The position numbers and the translations under genes are program-made. This document shows positions 51,872 to 60,497 of a stretch of 64,000 nt of DNA, in pieces. The notes beneath the pieces are model-generated. The model was not told the DNA's origin. It saw nothing but the letters and a program-made list of their open reading frames with translations, and did no database searches. Source of the stretch: CAUZIZ01 sp965222655 (GTDB lineage Bacteria > Acidobacteriota > UBA6911 > RPQK01 > JAJDTT01); assembly GCA_965222655.1 (NCBI GenBank), contig CBDCUP010000022.1:186001-250000 (forward strand). Direction: 5' to 3'. Positions within the stretch are counted from its first letter, which is position 1; each line of letters starts with the position of its first letter.

Positions 51872-53167
51872 CTACCCATCCACCCTGTCCCGGCCTGCCA
51901 TGAGGATACCCGCTTCTTCATCCACCGACGCCAGCAGTACCAGACCCAGAGCGAAGAAGATCAGCACCACGGCCATACCGGCACGCTGAGTTGAGAAGAT
52001 CCGGGTGAGCTCCCCCAAAAGTAGGGGACCAAGGAAGGCGGTGGCTTTTCCGGAAAAAGCAAATAGTCCGTAGAACTCATTCTCCTTACTGGGCGGCACA
52101 AACCGACCCAGTAGCGATCGGCTGGCGGACTGGTTCGGTCCGGCGCAGATTCCCACTAGAGTGGCTGCCATCCAGAACACCCAGCGTTCGTGTGTCAATA
52201 CCGCTGCCGTTGCCGCCAGGATGAGCCCCCACAAGCTAATCTGTATGGTTCGTTTACTTCCCAGGTAGTCGTCCAGGAACCCCAGGGCAAAGGCGCCGAT
52301 TCCAGCCGCTAGGTTGAGGACGATGCCAAAGATCGTGAGTTCCTCCAGGGAGAAACCAAAGGTACCCACGGCATAGACACCGCCGAAAGCGAAGATCGTC
52401 ACCAGGCCATCGTTGTAGAGGAGACGAGCAACCAGAAACCTGACAATCTGTTTGTATCGCCTCACCTCTCGAAAGGTGCCCATCAACTGGCGAAACGAAG
52501 CGGCAAGGCTCCCCCGTTCCCCGGTAATTGCCGACTTGTCCTCTTTGACCCAGAGGAAAATAGGCAGACTGAACAGGGCAAACCAGCCAGCCACCAGCAG
52601 CGTCGTCGCCCTGAAGTTCTCGCCGTTCTCCCGGCTGAATCCAAACCAGGGCTCGCTGGGCTGCACCAGCGTCACCCAGGCTAGCGCCATGGCGCACAAC
52701 CCTCCCAGATAGCCTAACGACGAGCCGAAGCCTGAAGTGCGCCCAATCCGGTTGGGAGCAGCGATATCGGGGAGAAAGGCATTGTAGAAAACGGTTCCCA
52801 TCTCGAACGCAATGTTGGCGAGACTGAAGCAGAGCAACGCCTTCACCACCTCGCCGGGCACGGCCGTATAGAGCAGAGCCGAGGCCAGAACCGCGACCAC
52901 GGTCGACACAAACAGCAGGAGCTTTCGATAACCTCCCCGGTCGGCCAGCGCTCCGAGTGGTGGTGCAAGCAGCGCAGCGACTATAGCTGTCGCGCTCAGG
53001 GATCGAGACCAGAGGGATGTTCCGGTGACCTCGTCCACCGCCATCTCCTTGGTAAAGTAGGCGGCGTAGATGAACGTGACCACCAAGGTAGTAAAGGAAG
53101 AGTTGGCGAAGTCGTACATGCACCAGGAGAAAACCGATAGCTTGCTGTGGGTTGGATTGGTTGCCAT
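51872..53167 (-). CDS. UMF1-family MFS transporter
   Basis: The 431-residue inner-membrane protein has about 11-12 hydrophobic segments and the UMF1/Atg22-like signature FSWCMYDFANSSFTTLVVTFIYAAYF near the start, plus the loop ADRGGYRKLLL and the mid-protein TGFSSLGYLGG-like region (SGFGSSLGYLGGLCAMALAW). Members of this MFS branch are thought to export amino acids or small metabolites, but bacterial substrates are not known. It stands alone, with its start 36 bp from repeat copy 4. No partner gene suggests a substrate. Confidence 0.85.
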   Translation of the reverse strand: MATNPTHSKLSVFSWCMYDFANSSFTTLVVTFIYAAYFTKEMAVDEVTGTSLWSRSLSATAIVAALLAPPLGALADRGGYRKLLLFVSTVVAVLASALLYTAVPGEVVKALLCFSLANIAFEMGTVFYNAFLPDIAAPNRIGRTSGFGSSLGYLGGLCAMALAWVTLVQPSEPWFGFSRENGENFRATTLLVAGWFALFSLPIFLWVKEDKSAITGERGSLAASFRQLMGTFREVRRYKQIVRFLVARLLYNDGLVTIFAFGGVYAVGTFGFSLEELTIFGIVLNLAAGIGAFALGFLDDYLGSKRTIQISLWGLILAATAAVLTHERWVFWMAATLVGICAGPNQSASRSLLGRFVPPSKENEFYGLFAFSGKATAFLGPLLLGELTRIFSTQRAGMAVVLIFFALGLVLLASVDEEAGILMAGRDRVDG

Positions 53168-53202
53168 TGGTTACAAGTTGAATGCGTCACACGTCGGACC
53201 AA

Positions 53203-53373
53203 GAGGTCGCACGTCTGAAGGTCGCACGTCCCAGGTCAGGGGTCACTGGTGGTGAGTCTTCAAAGTTTCAGGTTTCCGCAGCTTTCAGTTTCGAAGCTGT
53301 CTGCTGCCGGCCAAAGGACGTGCGACGTTCAGACGTGCGACGTGCGACCTCTTGGTTCCGACGTGCGACCTCC
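53203..53373. repeat. Palindromic repeat, GAGGTCGCACGTC family, copy 4
   Basis: Left arms GAGGTCGCACGTC and GAAGGTCGCACGTC, core in the same orientation as copy 3 (CCAGGTCAGGGGTCACTGG...GCCGGCCAAAGG), right arms with GACGTGCGACCTC and more stuttered GACGTGCGACC units up to 53373. It lies between the divergent starts of the UMF1 and mannosyltransferase-like genes, so any promoter for either gene must lie in or beside it. Confidence 0.8.
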
Positions 53374-53391
53374 TGGTTCGACGTGTAACCT

Positions 53392-54522
53392 ATGTTCTCC
53401 ATGCGATTGATCCTGGTCTCTCCCTATCACGGCGGCAGCCATCAAGCCTGGGCCGAAGGATATCAGGCTCACAGCAGTCATGAAATCGAGCTGCTCACAC
53501 TGCCTGCTCGATATTGGAAGTGGAGAATGCATGGTGGAGCAGTCACGCTGGCTCGACGTCTCCTACAAAAGGGAGAGTCGTTTCCTACGATCTTGGCTAC
53601 CGACATGCTCGACTTGACCACCTTCCTGGCCCTCACGCGCCCCCTCACAGTAAAAGCTGCCACGGCACTCTACATGCACGAAAATCAGTTGACCTATCCC
53701 CTGCCTAAGGACCCCAGTAGCGGTCCCATGCGGCGTCAACTGGGCGAGCGCGATCTGCACTATGCCTTCGTCAACTACTCGTCGATGTTGGCAGCCGATC
53801 ACATCTTCTTCAATAGCCGATTCCACCAGGATTCACTTTTTTCGGCTCTGGGACATTTCTTGAAGCACTTCCCGGATTTCCAGGAGCTGGAGACAATCGA
53901 ACTACTCGAGGCGAAAAGCTCCGTGCTTCCAGTCGGGCTGAACCGGTCCGGCCCACCGCCTTCTGGGGAAAAGCCTCAGCCACCCTTGATCCTTTGGAAT
54001 CAGCGTTGGGAATATGACAAGAACCCGGCTGATTTTTTTGAGGCGCTCTACTGGGCATTCGAGCGCAATCTCGCCTTTCGATTGGCGCTATGCGGAGAGC
54101 GTTTTAGCAAGCATCCCCAGGAATTCGAAGAGGCGAAGCAGCGGCTGGAGGGAAATATCGCCCATGTGGGGTTTGCAGAGAAGGCCATCTACGAGCGCAT
54201 CTTGGACGAGACCTCGGTGGTGCTCTCCACTGCCCATCACGAGTTCTTCGGAGTCAGCATTCTAGAAGCCGTAGCACACGGCGCTTTCCCGATACTGCCG
54301 CGCCGGCTAAGCTATCCTGAGCTGATCCCCGAGGAATTCCACAAGGACTGCTTCTATGAATGCTCAGAACAACTACACGAGCGCCTCGAGTGGGCTCTCT
54401 CCCGGCCACAAGAAGCAAGAATGATAGCGGATCGGATTGCAACCTCCCTGGCGCATCTCGAGTGGCAGAACCTGGCCTCCTGCTATGATCTCGAGCTTAG
54501 TACACTGGAACGTAAATACTGA
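53392..54522 (+). CDS. tRNA-queuosine alpha-mannosyltransferase-like protein (DUF3524)
   Basis: The 376-residue GT-B protein has the DUF3524 start MRLILVSPYHGGSHQAWAEGY, followed by TLPARYWKWRMHGGAVTLARRL and YMHENQLTYPLP, which are hallmarks of the tRNA-queuosine mannosyltransferase group. The C-terminal donor domain has ILWNQRWEYDKNPADFFEALYWAF, VLSTAHHEFFGVSILEAVAHG with the conserved glutamate, and PILPRRLSYPELIP. It would transfer mannose from GDP-mannose to queuosine in tRNA-Asp; for bacteria this activity is inferred from the family. The start could be ATG 53392 or 53401. Its last codons are part of a 32-bp inverted repeat. Confidence 0.85.
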   Translation: MFSMRLILVSPYHGGSHQAWAEGYQAHSSHEIELLTLPARYWKWRMHGGAVTLARRLLQKGESFPTILATDMLDLTTFLALTRPLTVKAATALYMHENQLTYPLPKDPSSGPMRRQLGERDLHYAFVNYSSMLAADHIFFNSRFHQDSLFSALGHFLKHFPDFQELETIELLEAKSSVLPVGLNRSGPPPSGEKPQPPLILWNQRWEYDKNPADFFEALYWAFERNLAFRLALCGERFSKHPQEFEEAKQRLEGNIAHVGFAEKAIYERILDETSVVLSTAHHEFFGVSILEAVAHGAFPILPRRLSYPELIPEEFHKDCFYECSEQLHERLEWALSRPQEARMIADRIATSLAHLEWQNLASCYDLELSTLERKY

Positions 54523-54791
54523 TACGTTTGCAGATGGGGCTTGCGAGGCGAGATCAAGGCAGGAGGAGGAAGACGATGCTTGGCCATCTTCGACGACGAC
54601 CAACGGGGTCGCTTCGACCAAACTGGAGAGATCGTCCGCAACCCCCATCTGCCCTACGGGTGGCGACGGGACGAGCCGATTTCGTTGTCGCGCCTTCTCC
54701 ACTATGGCAAGACATGGCGTTCGGCGGCGCTTCGCGAACTCGACCCGTCGCGCTCGCCACAAACGTATCAGTATTTACGTTCCAGTGTACT
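54499..54791. repeat. 32-bp perfect inverted repeat spanning a gene end, 229-bp spacer
   Basis: The left arm (54499-54530, starts AGTACACTGGAACGTAAATA) contains the last codons and stop of the DUF3524 gene; the right arm (54760-54791) is its exact reverse complement. The spacer is GC-rich and has open frames on both strands, the best (from 54541, with SRLLHYGKTWRSAALRELDP) unlike any family I know. This could be a small insertion flanked by a copied gene end or a cruciform-forming element. Confidence 0.8.
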
Positions 54792-54802
54792 TAGTCGTGT
54801 GG

Positions 54803-57253
54803 TCACTGAAGATTGAAAAGGCGGCCCAGAAGCAGCTGTAGTGGGAATCGTCCTAGACTCCCGCCGGGCATCGACTTCTCGTTGAAGGCCTCGACATCAT
54901 CCGCCTTGAGCCCCTCACCCCAGATGACCACCGGGAGCGGATCGGCTACGTGCTGGCCACTCTCGCTGAGGGTGGCGTGATCGGACGCCACCGCGATTCT
55001 GACTGGATCCTTGTGCTGCGCCAGAAGCTCCTTGAGGTGGGCATCCAGCTTCTCCAGGAAGGCGACCTTCAGTTCGGGGCGCCGATCGTGGGCGGCTATG
55101 TCCGCCCCTTTGATGTGCAGGATCACGAGATCATCCTGCTTCAAGGACTCGAGGGCTAGTTTGACCTTGACTCCAAGATCGGTGTCCAGGTTCGCCGTCA
55201 TTGCCGGAGAGGTAATGTTGTGGGCGCCCAACCATCCGGCTAGTCCCAGCACCGTCCCATCACCACTGATGCATGAAAGTCGCAGGGGTATCCCCGACTC
55301 TTCGAGTGGAATGAGTCGATGCACGTGGCCGGCGCCTCGGGTCAGAATCGCGTTGGCAGGTGGTAGTCCTTTGGCGCTCCGTTTTCGATTCACGGGATGC
55401 TTGGCCAGCTTACTCCGGACCTTCTCTTCGAAAATTGAGAGCACCTGAGCTGTGTAGACTGCCCTTTCGTCGTCCGAGTCCGCGGGTCGCGGTGTCAGCG
55501 GCAAGGATCCTTCTGAGCCATCACCAGGATCACTCCCCACCACCGCTGACGATAGATTCTTCCCTCGGAGAACGATGGCGAGACGATGTTCGGTGGAGGA
55601 TTCGACTCGGACCTCGACCCTTGCAAGGCTGCCCGGAAGTGGTATTCGATCGATAGCGCGAGCCAGTTCGGCCGCTCCCTCCCGAATCCTGCCTGCCCTC
55701 CGATCAATCACCCGACCTCTCTTGTCCAGACTGGCAAAGTTCCCCCTGAGGGCAATGTCCTCCGGGGACAACTCGATTCCGGCGCCCAGTGCCTCGACGG
55801 GTCCTCTCTTCATCGCCAATGGTGACTGGCCGAAGAGAGCCAGACTACCCGCGGCCGTATCCGGTACCACCCCGGGTGCCACCGGGTCCGCCAGTCCACA
55901 CTGCCCCTCCTTGGCCAGACGGTCAAGAACCGGGATTTCGGCGGCTTCCAAGGGGGTGCGCCCCCCCAGAGCTCGAACCGGACGATCGGCGACGCCATCG
56001 ATGATCAACAAGAGGGTCGGTATGCCGGGCCCCGGTCTGACCGGGCCCGCTTCCGTCAGATAGGGTACATGCTGCTGTAGAAAGCCCGTGAGTACTCTGA
56101 GGACCCTTCCCACGGGAGGATCTGAAATGGAGGAATCCACTACTGGGATATCTCGGCTCTCCACCTCTTGAAGAATGAACTCGTGGAGAAATCTGATGGA
56201 GGAAAAGTGCTCCAGGTAGCGCTCGGAACGTCGACCGCTGAAACGGGCACGGGATACGAAACGACCTCGATGTGCCTCCTCGTCCAGACAGGAGAGGATG
56301 AGTGGGACCTGGTAGGCCTCCCCCTCCAGATCCGGAAAGGGGATGAGCGGAGGGTAGAGGTGAACCCCTTCCACCAGGATGCTCCTGTTTTCGACGATCG
56401 CCCTTTCCACAACAGCCCGAACGCCGACGCAGACTCTAGTAGATTGCTCCTCGAAGGTGGCCATCACCCGGGAATGGAAGTCCTGTTCTCCTGTTGCGTT
56501 CGCGGCTGCCTCAAAGGACGAAGTTCCAAACACGGGTACAGCCTCGAAGCTGGAGGCGTGAAGCGCCGGAAGTATGCCGGTAGAGAAGACCATCCGCATC
56601 AACTGTCGGATGGTGTCGGTGGATTCCACCCGATAAAGCCCCAGGAGATGAGCCAGCTCCAAAGCCAGCGTGGACTTGCCGGTGCCGCTGGCGCCTCCAA
56701 GATAGACGACCAACGGTCGGGGCAGGTGCTGGATCCGACGCACCAATCGGTAGCGCCGAGCCGTATCAGCATCCTCGACCCTTTCCAGGAGATCTTCCAG
56801 TCGACTGGCAATCTCCTGACTCGAAAGCACTTTGGTGCCCTCCTGCTTCAGCTCTGCTTGGAACTGGTTGACCAACTGGTAACTGCGGTCCAGGTCCAGG
56901 CCCGAACCAGCCAGACTTCTCGCCAGCAGACCACGAGAGAAAGGCTGTCTCTGGCCATTGCGAAGTACGTGGAGCTCCGCCGCAATCTTCACTGGATCTC
57001 GCAGATTCGAAGGAAGCGCCTTGCCAAAAACGGTCTCCAGTTCCTCATGGATCAGATCGAGGATCTCAGAGGTTGTGACCTCATCCCGGCCCTCGAGCCG
57101 GCCCCGTATGGACCGTGCCACCGAGTAGGCATTGTCGAAGTCCAGACCCCGAAGCATCAGATCATGGGTAATCATGCCCCTCAGAAAACGATGTCGTACA
57201 CCCTGCGAGGTCACCACCTGAAGAGGCTTCTGGTCTGTTTTTTGACGGGCCAT
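54803..57253 (-). CDS. Fused 2-phosphoglycerate kinase and archaeal-type phosphoglycerate mutase
   Basis: The 816-residue protein has three parts. Residues about 10-160 are two ATP-cone-like helical repeats (VRHRFLRGMITHDLMLRGLDFDNAYSVAR; RQPFSRGLLARSLAGSGLDLDRSYQL). Residues about 178-400 are a P-loop kinase (GGASGTGKST at 186-195, EGVHLYPP, ERYLEHFSSIRFLHEFILQE), the arrangement of archaeal 2-phosphoglycerate kinase, which makes 2,3-bisphosphoglycerate from 2-phosphoglycerate and ATP. Residues 411-816 are a 2,3-bisphosphoglycerate-independent mutase of the ApgM type (Asp419 in LLIIDGVADRP, GGRTPLEAAEIPVLDRLAKEGQCGLADPVAPG, RGPVEALGAGIELSPEDIALRGNFA, HIKGADIAAHD, SDHATLS). The usual serine nucleophile position seems to be Thr466 or Ser470. 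The fusion would couple 3-PG/2-PG interconversion to 2,3-BPG synthesis. It is divergent from phoB. Confidence 0.85.
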   Translation of the reverse strand: MARQKTDQKPLQVVTSQGVRHRFLRGMITHDLMLRGLDFDNAYSVARSIRGRLEGRDEVTTSEILDLIHEELETVFGKALPSNLRDPVKIAAELHVLRNGQRQPFSRGLLARSLAGSGLDLDRSYQLVNQFQAELKQEGTKVLSSQEIASRLEDLLERVEDADTARRYRLVRRIQHLPRPLVVYLGGASGTGKSTLALELAHLLGLYRVESTDTIRQLMRMVFSTGILPALHASSFEAVPVFGTSSFEAAANATGEQDFHSRVMATFEEQSTRVCVGVRAVVERAIVENRSILVEGVHLYPPLIPFPDLEGEAYQVPLILSCLDEEAHRGRFVSRARFSGRRSERYLEHFSSIRFLHEFILQEVESRDIPVVDSSISDPPVGRVLRVLTGFLQQHVPYLTEAGPVRPGPGIPTLLLIIDGVADRPVRALGGRTPLEAAEIPVLDRLAKEGQCGLADPVAPGVVPDTAAGSLALFGQSPLAMKRGPVEALGAGIELSPEDIALRGNFASLDKRGRVIDRRAGRIREGAAELARAIDRIPLPGSLARVEVRVESSTEHRLAIVLRGKNLSSAVVGSDPGDGSEGSLPLTPRPADSDDERAVYTAQVLSIFEEKVRSKLAKHPVNRKRSAKGLPPANAILTRGAGHVHRLIPLEESGIPLRLSCISGDGTVLGLAGWLGAHNITSPAMTANLDTDLGVKVKLALESLKQDDLVILHIKGADIAAHDRRPELKVAFLEKLDAHLKELLAQHKDPVRIAVASDHATLSESGQHVADPLPVVIWGEGLKADDVEAFNEKSMPGGSLGRFPLQLLLGRLFNLQ

Positions 57254-57450
57254 ATTCTTTCGCTGGATTCGTGGACAAGGTGAGGCTTACATCAGGACGA
57301 AAAACGTGTAAGCGGCTCGCGTCTAACCTAGCAGTGAGATAGCCGGAGTTCAAGCGGTCCAGGGTCTGCTGCTGCACCCGTGCTGCGAAAGAGGCTGTGT
57401 TGATATCTGCCCAATGGGTTAAGATTCTCGAGTACCCACCGCTCTCTGCC

Positions 57451-58134
57451 ATGCAGAAGGAAAAGATACTACTTGTAGAAGATGACGAATCCATCCAGGA
57501 ACTGGTGCGGTATCACCTGCTCAGAGAAGGCTACCAGGTATTTTCGGCCGCAACGGCGTCGGAAGCTCTGGAGCTGGCCAAGAAGGAACCCCCCGACTTG
57601 ATCCTGCTGGATCTGATGCTCCCGGATCTGGACGGCCTCTCCCTGTGTAGGGTCCTTGGAAGCCAACTAGAGACCAGTGAGATCCCCATCGTCATGCTGA
57701 CCGCAAAAGACGCAGAGTCAGATATGGTCGCAGGGCTGGAGGTGGGTGCGGACGACTACATTGTGAAGCCTTTTAGCCCCAGGGTCTTGATTGCCCGGCT
57801 ACGAGCGGTGCTGCGGCGCCAAGGGCCAGCCGGGGAATCAGCGGCTCTGCATTTCGGCGATCTCTTCCTCCACCCTGGACAACATGAAGTCAGAGTCGGC
57901 GACCACAGGATAGAGCTTACCCATACCCAATTCCGTATACTCCAACTCCTGATGCAGCGGCCCGGATGGGTGTTCACCCGCTATCAGATAGTCGAAGCGA
58001 TTCAGGGACAGGGCTACGCTGTAACCGAGCGAACCGTGGACGTTCAGATGGTAGCTCTGCGGAAAAAGCTGGGCTCCGCGAGCCGTTACCTTGGGACCGT
58101 GCGGGGCGTTGGCTATCGATTGAAAGAAACATGA
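57451..58134 (+). CDS. PhoB/OmpR-type response regulator
   Basis: From ATG 57451 this is 227 residues: receiver domain with VEDDES (residues 9-14), phosphoacceptor Asp54 (LILLDLMLPDLDG) and conserved lysine in YIVKPFSPRVLIARLRAVLRR, then a winged-helix output domain (LTHTQFRILQLLMQRPGWVFTRYQIVEAIQGQGYAVTERTVDVQMVALRKKLG). The sequence is most like PhoB. The kinase gene follows immediately at 58135 (stop and GTG adjacent). With the pstS gene nearby, it probably controls the phosphate-starvation response. The frame is open to 57397, but the ATG gives the typical N-terminus. Confidence 0.9.
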   Translation: MQKEKILLVEDDESIQELVRYHLLREGYQVFSAATASEALELAKKEPPDLILLDLMLPDLDGLSLCRVLGSQLETSEIPIVMLTAKDAESDMVAGLEVGADDYIVKPFSPRVLIARLRAVLRRQGPAGESAALHFGDLFLHPGQHEVRVGDHRIELTHTQFRILQLLMQRPGWVFTRYQIVEAIQGQGYAVTERTVDVQMVALRKKLGSASRYLGTVRGVGYRLKET

Positions 58135-59526
58135 GTGCTTAGAAATCGGCAGGCATGGCAGATCCTGTTGGCTCTGCTACCGGGAGTGCTCCTACTCCTG
58201 CTGGTAGTCCTCTGGTTTTCCCTCGGTCTAGAGAAAGGAGCGCCTGAAGGCCAACCCAGCCTCCTGCTGGTCCTTACCGCGGCCCTGGGACTGCTGACGC
58301 TGGCACTGGGATTGTGGCTGTGGGTTCAGATCCTGCGCCCCTTGAAGAAGTTGACAGCGGGAGCGCGAAAGTGGGCAGCGAGCGCTCCGGATCAGTTCCA
58401 AAAGCTGGAGATTCCCCCGGCCACCGAGCTGGGGATCCTGGCGGAATGTCTCAATCAGATGGCTGTCCAACTGCAGGACCAGACTCAGGCAGCGCGCCAG
58501 CATGCAACTGAGCAGGAGACGTTCCTGGACTCCCTCCAGGAAGGAGTCATGGTGATCGATTCGGGATCTCGGGTTCGCCAAGTCAATAAGGCAGCAACCC
58601 ATCTGATCGACGCTCAAGCAGAGAAAGTCGTAGGCCGGTTGGTCTCAGAGTGTCTCCCCAGTCAGATCCTGCAACAATTCATTTCGACCTTGCTTTCAGG
58701 ATCCGAGTCCGCCCAGGTCGAGATGGTGCTTGGCAGCGCTCAACAGAGGAACGTGCGGATCCAGGGAAATGAGCTATTGGACACCTACGGACGCAAGGTC
58801 GGAGTCGTGCTGGTCCTGAGCGACACCACTCGACTGCGAGCGCTGGAAAAGGTCGAAAGTGGATTTCTGGCGAATGTGGCCCACGAGCTCAAGACGCCCC
58901 TCACAGCCATCAAGGGCTTCGCTGAGACCCTGCTGGATGGCGCTCTGCAGGACCCGGAAGAGAGCGAACGCTTCGTCCGGATCATCGCCCAGCAGAGCGA
59001 TCGCTTGGATCATCTGACCGGAAGATTGCTGGAACTCTCACGGCTGGAAGGCACCGAGAATGTGCGAGAAGCAGAGCGTGAGTGGCATTCCATCCCGGAG
59101 CTGCTAGAACGATCGGTTGCCTTCTGTTCGCAAGAATCCGCAGACAAGGACATCCGCGTGGTAGTCGATTGCCCCCCGGATCTGGTGGCCCGGATCAACG
59201 TCTCCCTGATGGAGCATGCGCTTCGTAACCTGCTCGAGAATGCAATCAAATACAGCTCTTCGGGAGGAGACGTCTCGCTCCAGGCCGGCACCGAGCATCA
59301 GGAGGTCTTTTTGTCAATTCAGGACCAGGGGCTGGGCATCGACCCGATTCACCACGCCCAGATCTTCGAACGTTTCTACCGTGTGGATCCGAAGAGAAAA
59401 TCCCAGGGCAGCGGCCTGGGATTGGCCATAGTCAAACGGATCGTGGAAACCCACGGCGGCCGAATCGAGTTGAAAAGTGAAATAGAACGCGGGAGCACCT
59501 TCACGATTCGGCTCCCCAGGTATTGA
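58135..59526 (+). CDS. PhoR-type sensor histidine kinase
   Basis: The 463-residue protein starts at GTG directly after the regulator. It has two transmembrane helices near the N-terminus (about 8-30 and 42-66) with little periplasmic sequence between them, a HAMP-like region, a PAS domain (FLDSLQEGVMVIDSGSRVRQVNKAATHLI), and kinase domains with His250 (FLANVAHELKTPLTAIKGFAETLLDG), N box LLENAIKYSS, DQGLGIDPIHHAQIFERFYRVD and GSGLGLAIVKRIVETHGG. The short periplasmic loop fits PhoR, which senses through the Pst transporter. It should phosphorylate the PhoB-like partner. Confidence 0.91.
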   Translation: MLRNRQAWQILLALLPGVLLLLLVVLWFSLGLEKGAPEGQPSLLLVLTAALGLLTLALGLWLWVQILRPLKKLTAGARKWAASAPDQFQKLEIPPATELGILAECLNQMAVQLQDQTQAARQHATEQETFLDSLQEGVMVIDSGSRVRQVNKAATHLIDAQAEKVVGRLVSECLPSQILQQFISTLLSGSESAQVEMVLGSAQQRNVRIQGNELLDTYGRKVGVVLVLSDTTRLRALEKVESGFLANVAHELKTPLTAIKGFAETLLDGALQDPEESERFVRIIAQQSDRLDHLTGRLLELSRLEGTENVREAEREWHSIPELLERSVAFCSQESADKDIRVVVDCPPDLVARINVSLMEHALRNLLENAIKYSSSGGDVSLQAGTEHQEVFLSIQDQGLGIDPIHHAQIFERFYRVDPKRKSQGSGLGLAIVKRIVETHGGRIELKSEIERGSTFTIRLPRY

Positions 59527-59561
59527 GACGGAAGTCGTATCGTGACGCCGTGAAAATCGCG

Positions 59562-60272
59562 ATGTTACCCAATCTGAGTGTCAGGGATCGGCGCCCGGAG
59601 GTCATGGACCAGCCCGACCTGGATACGGGCCTACATCACCAGTCCCTGCGAGGATTGGTGCGCTTGAACCGTCTCAGCGGCAGCAGCCGTATCTTATGGC
59701 GGGAATTGAGGCGGTTTGCCTTTACCGAGACCAGCCGACCGCTCCGCCTGCTGGACGTTGCCAGCGGTGCTGGCGATGTCCCGATTCGCTTACAGCAAAG
59801 GGCCCGCCGCCGAGGCGTCGATCTGCATGTGGATGGATGCGACGTCAGTTTCGTGGCCATCGAACATGCCCGCCGGCTGGCCCAACAGCGTCGAGTGCCG
59901 GTCAAGTTCTTCCACTGTGACGTCTTGAGCGATCCTTTGCCCGGTGGATATGACGTCATCACCTGCTCCTTGTTCTTCCATCACTTGGACGAATCGCAAG
60001 TGGTCCAACTGCTGACCAGGATGAGCCGAGCCGCGGGTAGGTTGGTGTTGGTTCACGACTTGATCCGGAGTTGCAGGGGCTATTTTCTGGCCTGGTCAGC
60101 GGGCCGGTTGTTCTCTCGTTCGCAGGTGGTGCACATGGACGGGCCGCTGTCGGTCGCCGCCGCCTTTACTCCCGATGAGCTCCTCTCGCTTGCCGCGCAA
60201 GCGGGTCTTGAGGGTGCGACGATTCGGCGAGTCTGGCCGCTACGTTCTCTGCTTTCCTGGAGAAAACGATAG
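59562..60272 (+). CDS. Class I SAM-dependent methyltransferase
   Basis: From ATG 59562 this is 236 residues (a TTG at 59523 overlapping the kinase stop would give 249). The SAM-binding motif I is LLDVASGAGDVPIRLQQRA, then VDGCDVSFVAIEHAR (acidic loop), and DVITCSLFFHHLDESQVVQLLTRM. The N-terminal PEVMDQPDLDTGLHHQSLRGLVRLNRLSGSS is shared with a methyltransferase group often found near polyketide-type genes in planctomycetes and acidobacteria. The substrate is unknown. It overlaps or closely follows the PhoR gene and may be transcribed with it, though the functional link is not clear. Confidence 0.82.
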   Translation: MLPNLSVRDRRPEVMDQPDLDTGLHHQSLRGLVRLNRLSGSSRILWRELRRFAFTETSRPLRLLDVASGAGDVPIRLQQRARRRGVDLHVDGCDVSFVAIEHARRLAQQRRVPVKFFHCDVLSDPLPGGYDVITCSLFFHHLDESQVVQLLTRMSRAAGRLVLVHDLIRSCRGYFLAWSAGRLFSRSQVVHMDGPLSVAAAFTPDELLSLAAQAGLEGATIRRVWPLRSLLSWRKR

Positions 60273-60280
60273 CCTGAGGA

Positions 60281-60296
60281 GCCCGCTTCAGCGGGC
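60281..60296. terminator. Hairpin after the methyltransferase gene
   Basis: GCCCGC and GCGGGC form a stem with a TTCA loop 9 bp after the stop codon. There is no T-run, so it may be weak as a terminator. Confidence 0.45.
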
Positions 60297-60315
60297 TTCC
60301 CGAGGAAAGGCTCCA

Positions 60316-60492
60316 GCCCGGATTTCTCATCGCTTGTCGTAGCGAGGCGCCGCAAGGGCCGTCCTGGCAAGGCTTGCGACCGAGGCCCCCGCAGTTGTAC
60401 TCTTGCAGTACGTCGAGGAGGCCGACGGAGCGAAACACAGCCAGGGCGGATGATTGCGGCGACGTAGTAGACCAGCGATGAGAAATGCGGGC
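60316..60492. repeat. Palindromic intergenic repeat, GCCCGGATTTC family, long copy
   Basis: Arms GCCCGGATTTCTCATCGCTT and AGCGATGAGAAATGCGGGC bound a 177-bp element. The interior has CGTCCTGGCAAGGC, shared with the copy at 5705, and AGGCCGACGGAGCGAAACAC, shared with the fragment at 21215. The IS4-type element starts at its very right edge. Confidence 0.7.
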
Positions 60493-60497
60493 TAGCC

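Noticed and set aside
54541..54816. 91-codon frame between the arms of the 32-bp inverted repeat
   Set aside because: It has no family resemblance, and frames of similar length exist on both strands of this GC-rich spacer; not enough to call a gene.
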